Of a DNA stretch of 44,724 bases, positions 15,705 to 26,157 are shown piece by piece (position 1 is the first letter of the stretch; every line of letters starts with the position of its first letter). Both the position numbers and the translations under genes were made by a program. The stretch comes from Pelagibius sp. (GTDB taxonomy: Bacteria > Pseudomonadota > Alphaproteobacteria > Kiloniellales > Kiloniellaceae), in assembly GCF_028289705.1 (NCBI RefSeq), contig NZ_JANQOI010000117.1, positions 1 through 44,724 on the forward strand. The letters run 5' to 3'. The notes beneath the pieces are model-generated. The model was not told the origin of the DNA. It saw only the letters and a program-made list of their open reading frames with translations, and ran no database searches.

Positions 15705-17453
15705 TTACTGCCAGCGCTTGATGATTTCCTCATAAGCGATGGTCTCACCCTTCGGCTTTTCGTTGGCCAGCTTGGCCTTGGGGCCGTCCGCCTTGCCGAG
15801 CCAGGCCGAAGCGTCCTGCTCGTCGTTCAGGCGCGGGCCGCAGCCGCCGTAGACATTGGCCTGCTCGTCGGCCGCCTGCATACGGGCCATGACCTGGTCC
15901 ATCTCGGCAGCCAGCCGATCCATGGCCTCCTGCGGCGAGAAGGCGCCGGAGTTCACGTCACCGATCTGCTGCCACCAGAGCTGGGCCAGCTTCGGATAGT
16001 CGGGAACGTTGACGCCGGTCGGCGACCACAGAACACGGTCCGGCGAGCGGTAGAACTCGACCAGGCCACCCAGCTTCGGCGCCCGCTCGGAGAAGCTCTC
16101 ATGCCGCACGGTGGAGTCGCGGATGAAGGTGAGGCCGACGTGGCTCTTGCGCGTGTCCACGGTCTTGGAAACGACGAACTGGGCATAGAGCCAGGCCGCC
16201 TTGGCACGCTCCATCGGCGTCGACTGCAGGATGGTCCAGGAACCGGCGTCCTGATAGCCGAGCTTCTGTCCTTCCTGCCAGTAGGGGCCGTGCGGGCTCG
16301 GCGCCATCCGCCAGAGCGGCGCACCGTTGTCGTCGACGGTGTTGTTGCCTTCCGACTTCGGCGCCACCATGGAAGCGGTGAAAGCCGTGTACCAGAAGAT
16401 CTGCTGGGCCACGTTACCCTGGCTCAGCGCCGGCAGCGACTGATAGAAGTCGTAGCTGGCCGCCCCCGGAGGCGCATACTGGCGCAGCCACTCATCCCAC
16501 TTGCGGATGGCGTAGACGGCAGCAGGACCGTTGGCGCCACCGCCACGGGACACCGAAGCGCCCTGCGGGTTGCAGGAGCCGGCTTCCATGCGGATGCCCC
16601 ACTCGTCGATGGGAACACCGTTGGGCAGGCCGGTCGAACCGGCACCGGCCATCGACAGCCAGGCGTCGGTCATGCGCCAGCCGAGGTCAGGCGCGCGCTT
16701 GCCGTAGTCCATGTGGCCATAGACGCGCACACCGTCGATTTCCTTGACGTGGACGCTGAAGAACTCGGCGATGTCCTCATAGGCCGACCAGTTCACCGGC
16801 ACGCCGAGATCGTAACCGTAGATCTCCTTGAACTTGGCCTGCAGCTCGGGCTTGTCGAACCAGTCCTTGCGGAACCAATAGAGGTTCGCGAACTGCTGGT
16901 CGGGAAGCTGATAGAGCTTGCCGTCCGGGCCCGTGGTGAAGGACTTGCCCATGAAGTCGTCGATGTCGAGCATCGGGTTGGTCACGTCCTTGCCATCGCC
17001 GGCCATGAAGTCGGAGAGGTTGTAGGCAAGCTGCAGACGCGAGTGGGTGCCGATCAGGTCGGAGTCGTTGATGTAGGCGTCGTAGAGATTGCGGCGCGTC
17101 TGCATCTGGGCCTGCACCGCCTGCACGACCTCGCCCTCACCGAGGAGCTGGTGGTTCACCTTGATGCCGGTGATCTCCTCGAAGGCTTTGGTCAGCACCT
17201 CGGACTCATAGGTGTGCGTCGGGATCGTCTCCGACAGCACGTTGATCTCCATGCCCCGGAAGGGCTCGGCCGCCTTGATGAACCACTCCATCTCGGCCAT
17301 CTGCTCGTCCTTGGAGAGCACCGAGGGCTGGAACTCCTCGTCGATCCACTTCTTGGCCGCATCCATGGCCCCGCCGTGGCTGTCCGCATACGCGGCCCCG
17401 CCGGCGAGCGCCAGGGCAAGGCCTGTCGCGGTTGCCAGTAACTGTCGTCTCAT
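15705..17453 (-). CDS. glpV: glycerol ABC transporter substrate-binding protein
   Basis: ATG at 17453 with GGGAGGA at good spacing gives 582 residues. A signal peptide is clear (MRRQLLATATGLALALAGGAAYADS). The long extracytoplasmic solute-binding fold matches the large GlpV-type proteins: INVLSETIPTHTYESEVLTKAFEEITGIKVNHQLLGEG near the N-terminus and YQLPDQQFANLYWFRKDWF in the middle. In Rhizobium leguminosarum, GlpV is the binding protein of the GlpSTPQUV importer, which delivers glycerol to the cytoplasm. It is the last gene of the operon, 95 bases after glpU, with a strong terminator behind it. The family assignment is firm; the substrate rests on the operon context. Confidence 0.93.
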   Translation of the reverse strand: MRRQLLATATGLALALAGGAAYADSHGGAMDAAKKWIDEEFQPSVLSKDEQMAEMEWFIKAAEPFRGMEINVLSETIPTHTYESEVLTKAFEEITGIKVNHQLLGEGEVVQAVQAQMQTRRNLYDAYINDSDLIGTHSRLQLAYNLSDFMAGDGKDVTNPMLDIDDFMGKSFTTGPDGKLYQLPDQQFANLYWFRKDWFDKPELQAKFKEIYGYDLGVPVNWSAYEDIAEFFSVHVKEIDGVRVYGHMDYGKRAPDLGWRMTDAWLSMAGAGSTGLPNGVPIDEWGIRMEAGSCNPQGASVSRGGGANGPAAVYAIRKWDEWLRQYAPPGAASYDFYQSLPALSQGNVAQQIFWYTAFTASMVAPKSEGNNTVDDNGAPLWRMAPSPHGPYWQEGQKLGYQDAGSWTILQSTPMERAKAAWLYAQFVVSKTVDTRKSHVGLTFIRDSTVRHESFSERAPKLGGLVEFYRSPDRVLWSPTGVNVPDYPKLAQLWWQQIGDVNSGAFSPQEAMDRLAAEMDQVMARMQAADEQANVYGGCGPRLNDEQDASAWLGKADGPKAKLANEKPKGETIAYEEIIKRWQ

Positions 17454-17548
17454 TCGTCGTCCTCCCAAAAGTTACCTTCGTTGAACCTCCGCGACGGCGC
17501 TGTCTCCGATGGCCGCCGCAGCACTCTCACAAAGCCTTGCGAAACTCC

Positions 17549-17830
17549 CTAGACATAGCGGAAGACCAGGACCGCATAGGCCACGCAAAGCAACAGAGCT
17601 ATCCACAGCGGCGGTCCCACAACCGCCAGCCAGGCCAGATTGATGTAGGCACTGCCGAGCAGCGAGATGAAAAGGCGGTCGCCGCGCGTCGTATCGAGGC
17701 CGAGCACACCACGGCGCGGATTGCCGCCGGGCCGCTTCATCTCCCAAAGGCTCATGCAGATAAGCAAGAGGGCGATGACCCCGAAGAAGATCGCGGTCTG
17801 CCAGGTCCAGGCCATCCATGAGAGACCCAT
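17549..17830 (-). CDS. glpU: small membrane protein of the glycerol ABC transporter (DUF2160)
   Basis: The protein has 93 residues from ATG at 17830, starting 2 bases after the glpQ stop. It has two clear membrane segments (AIFFGVIALLLICMSLW and a C-terminal pair-like stretch LAWLAVVGPPLWIALLLCVAYAVLVF) joined by a conserved loop, KRPGGNPRRGVLGLDTTRGDRLFISLLGSAYINLAW. This loop marks the DUF2160 family, which is found only in glp transporter operons of this type. Its role in transport is not established. The operon position and length match glpU. Confidence 0.93.
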   Translation of the reverse strand: MGLSWMAWTWQTAIFFGVIALLLICMSLWEMKRPGGNPRRGVLGLDTTRGDRLFISLLGSAYINLAWLAVVGPPLWIALLLCVAYAVLVFRYV

Positions 17831-17832
17831 GC

Positions 17833-19493
<1,661 letters not shown>

Positions 19494-19496
19494 GGC

Positions 19497-20570
19497 TCAG
19501 GCCTCTCCCCGCACGAGGTGGGAATCCTGGTAGATGTTGATGCGCCGCGGATCGATCACCGCGGTGGCGTTGGCGGGCACCTCCGTGCCCTCCGGCAGGA
19601 CGGCATCGAAGTTGCGGCCTTCGATCCGCGCCCGGACGATCTTGAAGCGGCCGATGTCTTCGACCGCGGAGACCGTGATCGGCAGGCCGTCGCCGTTGGC
19701 GGAGAGGCCGACGAACTCCGGCCTGACCCCCATCTCCACCGTGCCTTCGAGCTGCGGATAGCGGCGCTGGAGAACGAGTTCCTGGGCACCGAGGCGCAGG
19801 CGGTCGCCCTCGACCTGGCAGGGCAGCACGTTCATGCCCGGCGAGCCGATGAAGTAGCCGACGAAGGTGTGGGCCGGTTCGTCGAAGAGTTCCTCCGGCG
19901 TGCCGATCTGCACCACCTCGCCCTCGTACATCACCACCACCTTGTCGGCGAAGGTCAGCGCCTCGGTCTGGTCGTGAGTCACATAAATCATGGTGTGGCC
20001 GAACTTGTGGTGCAGCTCCTTCAACTGCGTGCGCAGTTGCCACTTCATGTGCGGGTCGATGACCGTCAGGGGCTCGTCGAAGAGGATCGCGTTGACGTCG
20101 TAGCGCACCAGCCCGCGGCCCAATGAGATCTTCTGCTTCTCGTCGGCGGTCAGGCCCTTGGCGCGCCGCCTGGCCTTGTCGCCGAGATCGAGCATGGCGA
20201 TGGTGTCTTTCACCCGCTTTTCGATCTCGTCTTTGGGCACCTTGCGGTTGGCCAGCGGGAAAGCGAGGTTCTCGGCCACCGTCATGGTGTCGTAGATCAC
20301 CGGAAACTGGAACACCTGGGCGATGTTGCGCTGTTCCGGCGCCAGAGCCGTCACGTCCTGATCGTCAAAGAGAATGCGCCCGCGCGACGGCACCAGAAGC
20401 CCGGAGATGATGTTCAGCAGGGTGGTCTTGCCGCAGCCGGAGGGCCCCAGCAGGGCATAGGCACCGCCATCCTCCCAGACATGGTCGATCTGCTTCAGCG
20501 CAAAGTCCGCTTCGCTGCGCGGATTGGGCATGTAGGAATGGGCAAGCTGGTCGAGCGTGATCTGCGCCAT
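19497..20570 (-). CDS. glpT: glycerol ABC transporter ATPase with atypical signature motif
   Basis: ATG at 20570 (GAGGAGA upstream) gives 357 residues. It has Walker A GPSGCGKT (42-49), Walker B AILFDEP (161-167) and an intact H-loop YVTHD (His199). The usual LSGGQ signature is replaced: the region reads GLTADEKQKISLGRGL (from 139). The C-terminal regulatory domain of the MalK/UgpC kind follows. This would give an intact nucleotide-binding face but a poor signature for the partner subunit. It works with GlpS to power GlpPQ. It lies 10 bases after glpS. The symbol follows the rhizobial operon and is not the E. coli GlpT antiporter. Confidence 0.93.
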   Translation of the reverse strand: MAQITLDQLAHSYMPNPRSEADFALKQIDHVWEDGGAYALLGPSGCGKTTLLNIISGLLVPSRGRILFDDQDVTALAPEQRNIAQVFQFPVIYDTMTVAENLAFPLANRKVPKDEIEKRVKDTIAMLDLGDKARRRAKGLTADEKQKISLGRGLVRYDVNAILFDEPLTVIDPHMKWQLRTQLKELHHKFGHTMIYVTHDQTEALTFADKVVVMYEGEVVQIGTPEELFDEPAHTFVGYFIGSPGMNVLPCQVEGDRLRLGAQELVLQRRYPQLEGTVEMGVRPEFVGLSANGDGLPITVSAVEDIGRFKIVRARIEGRNFDAVLPEGTEVPANATAVIDPRRINIYQDSHLVRGEA

Positions 20571-20580
20571 GGCCGTCTCC

Positions 20581-21666
20581 TCACCCTGCGCCGTTGGCCG
20601 CCGGTGCGGCGACCAGCCGGTCCGCTTCGTCGAATACGAAGAAAGAGGCCGGATCGAAATAGACCGGAATGGTGTCCCCCACCTCAACGCGGTGGACGCC
20701 GTGGGTCAGCGCCACCCAGCGCTCCCCCTGGCTCTCGACGTGCACGAAGCTTTCGGAGCCGGTGATCTCCGTCGTCGACACGGCGGCCTCCACTTCCAGG
20801 CACGCGCCCTGCGGCGGATGCAGGAGCAAGTGGTGCGGCCGCACGCCGACCTTGTAGGGCCCGTCGGCCAGCCCCTGCGCCGAAGCAGGTGCGGCAACCG
20901 AACGGCCGCCGAAACTCATCTGCCCGTCGGCCTTGACCATGGGCAGCAGGTTCATGGGCGGGTCGGAGAAGGTCCGCGCGGTGATCAGGTCCGCGGGGTT
21001 GTTGTAGACCTCGATGGTCGGCCCGAACTGGGTGACACGCCCTTCCGAGAGGGTCGCCGTCTTGCCGCCCAGCAGCAGGGCCTCGTGCGGTTCGGTGGTC
21101 GCATAGACGAAAACGGCGCCGGTCTCGGCGAAGATGCGCGGCAGTTCGACCCGCAATTCCTCGCGAAGCTTGTAGTCGAGGTTGGCCAGCGGTTCGTCCA
21201 GCAGCACCAGGTCGGCCCCCTTCACCAGGGCCCGGGCGAGCGCCGTGCGCTGCTGCTGCCCGCCGGAGAGCTCCAGCGGCGTGCGCTGCAGCAGCTCGCC
21301 CAGTTTCAGCAGGTCCGCGGCTTCCCGCACCTTGCGGTCCAGGGTAGCCTTGTCGATCCCGGAGACCCGCATGGGCGAGGCGATGTTTTCGTAGACCGAC
21401 AGGGTCGGATAGTTGATGAACTGCTGATAGACCATGGCCACGTTGCGCTTCTGCACGGGCATGCCCACCACCGACTGGCCGTCGACGAGTATGTCGCCCT
21501 CGGTGGGCCTGTCGAGCCCCGCCATCAGGCGCATCAGCGAGGTCTTGCCGGAGAGGGTGGGCCCCAGCAGGACATTCAGCGAGCCGCTGTCGAGGGTGAG
21601 GCTGACGTCGCGGATGTGCATCTCCACGCCGACACGCTTGCTGACATTTTGCAGCGTCAAAGTCAT
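20581..21666 (-). CDS. glpS: glycerol ABC transporter ATPase lacking the H-loop histidine
   Basis: ATG at 21666 overlaps the glpD stop by one base (TGATG) and gives 361 residues. It has Walker A GPTLSGKT (35-42), canonical signature LSGGQ (133-137) and Walker B LVLLDEP (153-159). The H-loop reads VYATTEPHEAL, so threonine (191) replaces the switch histidine. A MalK-like C-terminal domain follows. Together with GlpT it should form an asymmetric pair: GlpT's intact Walker/H-loop site meets GlpS's LSGGQ, while GlpS's site meets GlpT's altered signature. I recall similar sequences in other GlpS proteins, so this is probably family-wide rather than decay. Confidence 0.93.
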   Translation of the reverse strand: MTLTLQNVSKRVGVEMHIRDVSLTLDSGSLNVLLGPTLSGKTSLMRLMAGLDRPTEGDILVDGQSVVGMPVQKRNVAMVYQQFINYPTLSVYENIASPMRVSGIDKATLDRKVREAADLLKLGELLQRTPLELSGGQQQRTALARALVKGADLVLLDEPLANLDYKLREELRVELPRIFAETGAVFVYATTEPHEALLLGGKTATLSEGRVTQFGPTIEVYNNPADLITARTFSDPPMNLLPMVKADGQMSFGGRSVAAPASAQGLADGPYKVGVRPHHLLLHPPQGACLEVEAAVSTTEITGSESFVHVESQGERWVALTHGVHRVEVGDTIPVYFDPASFFVFDEADRLVAAPAANGAG

Positions 21667-23189
21667 CAGGCCGACTCCTGCCGTGAAGACGTACCGTCGC
21701 GCTGCGCGAGCCAGGCCTCGAGCTTCTGCTTGGCCTGCTCGGACACATGCAGCCCCATCTTCGAGCGCCGCCAGAGGATGTCGTCGGCGCTTTCCGCCCA
21801 CTCGTTCTCGCAGAGATAATTCATCTCCGCCGCGTGCAGCCCGTCGCCCAGGTCTTCCCCCAGGTCTTCCAGGGAGCGGGCGCCGGCGACGATGCGCTCG
21901 GCACGGGTGCCGTAGTTGCGCACATAGCGCCAGGCCAGCGCCTCCGGTAGCCAGGGCCATTGCTTGCGGAAGCGGGCGAGGTAACCATCGAAATCGGCGT
22001 CAGCGATGTTCCCGCCGGGCAGGGCCGCGCCGGCCGTCCAGGGATCGCCCAGCGGCCCCATGGCTTCCGCCAGTTTCGCCAGGGCGTGTTCGGAGAGTCT
22101 GCGGAAGGTGGTGATCTTGCCGCCGAAGACGGAGAGCAACGGGGCGCGCCGGGGTCCGTAGTCCATTTCCAGGACATAGTCGCGGGTGGCCGCAGAGGCC
22201 GTGTCGGCGGCGTCGTCGTAAAGCGGACGCACACCGGAGTAGGACCAGACCACGTCCTCCGGCTTGATCTTGCGCTTGAAGTAGGCGTTGACGGCCGAAC
22301 AGAGATATTCGGTCTCCTCCGGCGAGATCGCCACCGCACCGGCATCGCCGGTGAAGTCCACATCGGTGGTGCCGATAAGGGTGTAGGTCTGCTCGTAGGG
22401 AATGGCGAAGACGATGCGCCCATCTGGATTCTGGAAGATGTAGGGATAGTCGTGATCGAACATCTTCGGCACGACGATGTGAGAGCCCTTCACCAGGCGC
22501 AGCGACTGGGCCTTGTTGAGGCCGGCGCGCTGCTCGATGAACTCCGCCGTCCAGGGGCCTGCCGCATTGACCAGCGCCTTTGCGGTTACCTCGCGCTTGC
22601 TGCCGTCGCGCAGGTCGCGCAGCACCACATGCCAGCGGTCGTCGGCGCGGCGCGCCGAGATGCACTCGACCCGGGTTACCACCTCGGCGCCGCGTTCGCG
22701 CGCGTCCAGCGCGTTCAGCGCGACCAGGCGGGAGTCCTGAACCCAGCAGTCGGAATAGATAAAGCCCTTGCGCAGCTCCGGCACCAGCGGTTCGCCGGCC
22801 GGATGGTGGCGCAGGTTGACGCCCTTGGAGCCCGGCAGCTGCTTGCGCCCGCCGAGATGGTCGTAGAGGAACAGACCCAGGCGGATCAGCCAGGCCGGCC
22901 GCAGCCCTTTGTTGTGTGGCAACACGAAGCGCAGCGGCCAGATGATGTGCGGCGCCGAGCGCAGCAGCACTTCGCGCTCGATGAGCGCCTCGCGCACCAG
23001 CCGGAACTCATAGTATTCGAGATAGCGCAGGCCGCCGTGGATCAGCTTGGTGCTGGCCGAGGAGGTCGCGCTGGCGAGATCCTGCTTCTCGCAGAGCAGG
23101 ACCGAAAGGCCACGGCCCGCGGCATCGCGGGCGATACCCGCCCCATTGATACCACCACCGACAACAAGGATGTCGACCGCCTCGGTCAT
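21666..23189 (-). CDS. glpD: aerobic glycerol-3-phosphate dehydrogenase
   Basis: The protein has 507 residues from ATG at 23189, the usual length. The N-terminal FAD-binding motif is VDILVVGGGINGAGIARDAAGRG. The family phrases SSASTKLIHGGLRYLE and VFGGKITTFRRLSEHAL are intact. GlpD is a peripheral inner-membrane flavoprotein that oxidises glycerol 3-phosphate to dihydroxyacetone phosphate and passes electrons to ubiquinone. It is the first gene of the operon, with its own promoter and a candidate GlpR operator upstream. No glycerol kinase gene (glpK) is in the window, so that step must be encoded elsewhere. Confidence 0.97.
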   Translation of the reverse strand: MTEAVDILVVGGGINGAGIARDAAGRGLSVLLCEKQDLASATSSASTKLIHGGLRYLEYYEFRLVREALIEREVLLRSAPHIIWPLRFVLPHNKGLRPAWLIRLGLFLYDHLGGRKQLPGSKGVNLRHHPAGEPLVPELRKGFIYSDCWVQDSRLVALNALDARERGAEVVTRVECISARRADDRWHVVLRDLRDGSKREVTAKALVNAAGPWTAEFIEQRAGLNKAQSLRLVKGSHIVVPKMFDHDYPYIFQNPDGRIVFAIPYEQTYTLIGTTDVDFTGDAGAVAISPEETEYLCSAVNAYFKRKIKPEDVVWSYSGVRPLYDDAADTASAATRDYVLEMDYGPRRAPLLSVFGGKITTFRRLSEHALAKLAEAMGPLGDPWTAGAALPGGNIADADFDGYLARFRKQWPWLPEALAWRYVRNYGTRAERIVAGARSLEDLGEDLGDGLHAAEMNYLCENEWAESADDILWRRSKMGLHVSEQAKQKLEAWLAQRDGTSSRQESA

Positions 23190-23275
23190 GACCGGCGAAG
23201 AGCCCTCCCCAATGACTCTCCCTTTGCTGGGAGATGTCGCGGCCCGAGCGGGCCACGCTTGATTGCATTCGGGGC

Positions 23276-23305
23276 ATCATAGGCCGGCTCGCCGCCGTTT
23301 GACAA
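23276..23305 (-). promoter_or_regulatory. promoter of the glpD-glpSTPQUV operon
   Basis: On the minus strand TTGTCA (23305-23300) and TATGAT (23281-23276) are separated by 18 bases, a good sigma-70 match. It lies about 87 bases before the glpD start and directly downstream of the GlpR-type palindrome. Confidence 0.7.
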
Positions 23306-23310
23306 TCGAT

Positions 23311-23330
23311 TTTATTCGAAAACGAAAATT
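23311..23330. promoter_or_regulatory. candidate GlpR operator upstream of glpD
   Basis: The core is TTCG-AAAA-CGAA (23315-23326) within an AT-rich 20-mer. This agrees with the E. coli GlpR half-site pattern TTCG-N4-CGAA, and by my alignment 16 of 20 positions match that consensus. It ends 6 bases upstream of the -35 element. Confidence 0.7.
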
Positions 23331-23381
23331 TCCGAACCCAATCCGAACACCCCCGTCGGAAGCGGGGCGGCATGTCGGTGG

Positions 23382-24200
23382 CTAATCGGCGCCGGCGATG
23401 TGCAAATCCACCTCGGACTCCTTCAAGATCTGCTGCATCGCCTTGGAGGGCCGGCGGTCGGTGAAAAGAGCATCGATTTCACGCACATGTCCCAAGCGAA
23501 CCAAGGCATTGCGTCCGAACTTGGTGTGGTCGGTGGCGAGGAAGACGCGGCGCGAATTGACGATGATGGCCTGCGACACCCGCACCTCGCGGTAATCGAA
23601 ATCCAGCAGAGAGCCGTCGTCGTCGATGCCGGAGATGCCGATGATGCCGATATCGACCTTGAACTGGCGGATGGTATCCAGCGTCGCCTCGCCGACGATG
23701 CCGCGGTCGCGGCTGCGCACAAGGCCGCCGGCGACGATCACCTCGAAGTCGCGCTTTTCCGCTAACATATTGGCAACATTGAGATTATTGGTAATTACCC
23801 GGAGCCCGTGATGATCGACCAGGGCCTTCGCGACCTCTTCGGTGGTGGTCCCGATGTTGATGAACAGCGAGGCGTTGTCGGGCACCTCCGCCGCCACGAC
23901 CTTGGCAATTCGGGCCTTTTCGCCACGGTTCAGGACCTGGCGTGTCTGATAGGCGAGGTTTTCCACCGACGACGGCAGTCCCGCGCCACCGTGGTAGCGG
24001 CGCATCAGGCCGCGTTCGCAGAGTTGGTTGATGTCGCGCCGGATGGTCTGGGGCGTGACCTCGAAATGCTCCGCCAGGGCTTCGATGGCGACGAATCCCC
24101 GCTCGCGGACCAGGTCGATGATCCGCTCCTGGCGCGGGTTCAGCCCACTGCGGCCACCCCGCGGATCGACTGCTGCTGTCGTGCTGGCCGGATCGCTCAT
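23382..24200 (-). CDS. glpR: DeoR-family glycerol-3-phosphate regulon repressor
   Basis: The protein has 272 residues from ATG at 24200, with AGGAG upstream. The N-terminal DeoR helix-turn-helix is intact ([38 protein letters not shown]). The C-terminal sugar-phosphate sensor domain contains [30 protein letters not shown], as in GlpR. GlpR proteins release DNA when bound to glycerol 3-phosphate. The gene is followed after 192 bases by glpD. It has a palindrome of its own upstream, so autoregulation is likely (inference). Confidence 0.95.
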   Translation of the reverse strand: MSDPASTTAAVDPRGGRSGLNPRQERIIDLVRERGFVAIEALAEHFEVTPQTIRRDINQLCERGLMRRYHGGAGLPSSVENLAYQTRQVLNRGEKARIAKVVAAEVPDNASLFINIGTTTEEVAKALVDHHGLRVITNNLNVANMLAEKRDFEVIVAGGLVRSRDRGIVGEATLDTIRQFKVDIGIIGISGIDDDGSLLDFDYREVRVSQAIIVNSRRVFLATDHTKFGRNALVRLGHVREIDALFTDRRPSKAMQQILKESEVDLHIAGAD

Positions 24201-24240
24201 GCCTCACTCCTGACTCGGATCATGATAGAACGGACGGCAG

Positions 24241-24258
24241 ATTTTCGGAACCGAAAAT
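24241..24258. promoter_or_regulatory. candidate GlpR operator upstream of glpR
   Basis: ATTTTCGG and CCGAAAAT form a perfect 8-bp inverted repeat with two central bases (AA). This gives TTCG-N4-CGAA, the same core as the site before glpD. It lies 41 bases upstream of the glpR ATG. Confidence 0.7.
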
Positions 24259-24411
24259 TCTGAACCCCCACCGGCCTCTTAGAGGGAGAGCGGGAGGGGA
24301 AGCCCTTCTACCATGCGGCAATTCCGGGGTCGGAGGATCTGAGGGCGTGAAAGGCGGGTCGGATGTGCCTATATTCAACGCAATCAGCCACTTCTCAGAC
24401 ACGGCGCCGCA

Positions 24412-26106
24412 GTGGATTTCCCGGCGCCAGTGATCGCGTCAAAGGTTCTTCCGCCCATGCAAGAGGTCGCACCCCTCGCCCCGAAACAGCCGGAAACCCT
24501 GGATTCCGCCGACTACAGCATTGAGATCGAGCCCAGCGGCAAGCGCGTGAAAGTCGTCTTCAACGGCCAGGTGGTGGCCGACAGCCGCCGTGCCCTGATC
24601 CTTCACGAGACCCGCCTTCCGGCGGTCTACTACCTGCCCCGTGAAGATGTCGCGATGGAGTTTCTCAAGGCGAGCGACCACACCACCTATTGCCCCTTCA
24701 AGGGCACCGCCAGCTACTGGAGCGTGGATGTGGGCGACAAGCTGGCCGAGAACGCCGCCTGGAGCTACGAGGACCCGATCGAGGAGGCGCTCGGCATCCG
24801 CGGCCATATCGCCTTCTACTGGAACAAGATGGACACCTGGTTCGAGGAGGACCAGGAGGTCGAGATCGATCCCGGCGACAGCCTGACGGAATACGCCAAC
24901 CCGCTGGCCGCCTGGATGCTGCGCGAAGGCTGGGAGGCCACCTCCTCCGCCGAGCTGGTCGACCGTCTGGGCCGCCAATTGGTGGAGGCCGGCTTCGGGG
25001 TTTCACGCATGAACGTGATCATTCCGACCCTCCACCCCCAGATGGCCAGCAACGCCTTCGTCTGGCGGCGCGGCGAAGCCGTGGTCGACGAGCGCGACAT
25101 GCCGCACTACGGCCTGCAGTCCGAAGCCTATCTGAGCAGCCCCGTCGTCCGGATCTTCGAAGGGGCCGGCGGTATTCGTCGCCGCCTCGAGGGGCCCAAC
25201 CCGGTCCTCGACTTCCCGATCCTGAAGGACCTGGTCGAACTGGGCGCCACCGACTACGTCGCCATGCCGATGCGCTTTTCGAACGGCAAGATCAACGGCC
25301 TGACTCTGGCCTGCGACAAGCCCGGCGGCTTCACCACCGAGCATCTGGGACAGATCCACGAGATCTTGCCCATGCTGAGCCGGCTGCTGGAGGTGCACGC
25401 CATGCACCGCATGTCCCGCTCCCTGCTGGATACCTACCTCGGCGCCTACACCGGCCAGCGCGTGCTCAACGGCCTCATCAAGCGCGGTGACGGCGCCAAC
25501 ATTCCGGCGGTGATCTGGTACTGCGACCTGCGCGGCTCCACCGCCCTTGCGGACAGCGTGTCCCGTGAGGACTACCTGGATCTCATCAATCGTTTCTTCG
25601 AGGCCATGGGCGGCGCCGTGCTCGACGGCGGCGGCGAGGTGCTGAAGTTCATCGGCGACGGCCTGCTGGCGATCTTCCCCATGGAAAAGACCGGCAAGTT
25701 CGATAAGGGCAAGGAGATGTACTGCGGGCGCCATGCCGGCCGCGAGGCGCTGAAAGCAGCGCGCGAAGCGCTGGCCCGCATGGAAGAGGTCAACCATGCC
25801 CTGGCGGAGGACGGGCGCGCGCCCCTGCGCTTCGGCATGGCCCTGCACATGGGCGACGTGACTTATGGCAACATCGGGGCGCCGAGCCGGCTCGATTTCA
25901 CGGTCATCGGCCCCGCCACCAACGAGGCGGCGCGGCTCGACAACCTCACCAAAGAGCTCGGCATCCCGCTGTTGGTCTCCGAGGACTTCGAACAGGTCGT
26001 GACCGGCTCCCTTGTCTCATTGGGGCGCTTCCGCCTGCGCGGGGTGGCCGAGGATATGGAGGTCTTCACCCTGCCAGAGCTGGCGCCCGCCGTCGCGGCC
26101 AAGTGA
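24412..26106 (+). CDS. class III adenylate/guanylate cyclase with N-terminal DUF427 domain
   Basis: The frame starts with GTG at 24412 (564 residues); ATG at 24457 is equally possible, and neither has a strong ribosome site. Residues about 45-150 form a DUF427 domain (RVKVVFNGQVVADSRRALILHET, then DHTTYCPFKGTASYW and AAWSYEDP). A middle region of about 190 residues has GAF-like strands and is typical of rhizobial cyclases. The C-terminal catalytic domain has metal aspartates in YCDLRGST (Asp372) and FIGDG (Asp416), exactly 44 residues apart, Lys413 and the NEAARL motif, so it should be active. No membrane segment is visible. It should make cAMP or cGMP in the cytoplasm. Pairing DUF427 with a cyclase is unusual to me. 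The base specificity is uncertain. Confidence 0.9.
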   Translation: MDFPAPVIASKVLPPMQEVAPLAPKQPETLDSADYSIEIEPSGKRVKVVFNGQVVADSRRALILHETRLPAVYYLPREDVAMEFLKASDHTTYCPFKGTASYWSVDVGDKLAENAAWSYEDPIEEALGIRGHIAFYWNKMDTWFEEDQEVEIDPGDSLTEYANPLAAWMLREGWEATSSAELVDRLGRQLVEAGFGVSRMNVIIPTLHPQMASNAFVWRRGEAVVDERDMPHYGLQSEAYLSSPVVRIFEGAGGIRRRLEGPNPVLDFPILKDLVELGATDYVAMPMRFSNGKINGLTLACDKPGGFTTEHLGQIHEILPMLSRLLEVHAMHRMSRSLLDTYLGAYTGQRVLNGLIKRGDGANIPAVIWYCDLRGSTALADSVSREDYLDLINRFFEAMGGAVLDGGGEVLKFIGDGLLAIFPMEKTGKFDKGKEMYCGRHAGREALKAAREALARMEEVNHALAEDGRAPLRFGMALHMGDVTYGNIGAPSRLDFTVIGPATNEAARLDNLTKELGIPLLVSEDFEQVVTGSLVSLGRFRLRGVAEDMEVFTLPELAPAVAAK

Positions 26107-26157
26107 CCCCCGGCGCGCTCAGCGAAACTCGGTCTGAGTCCGCCGTCGGCGCAGAGC

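Noticed and set aside
15660-17441. 593-residue plus-strand frame opposite glpV
   Set aside because: It is an antisense shadow of the glycerol-binding protein gene and has no protein-like features.
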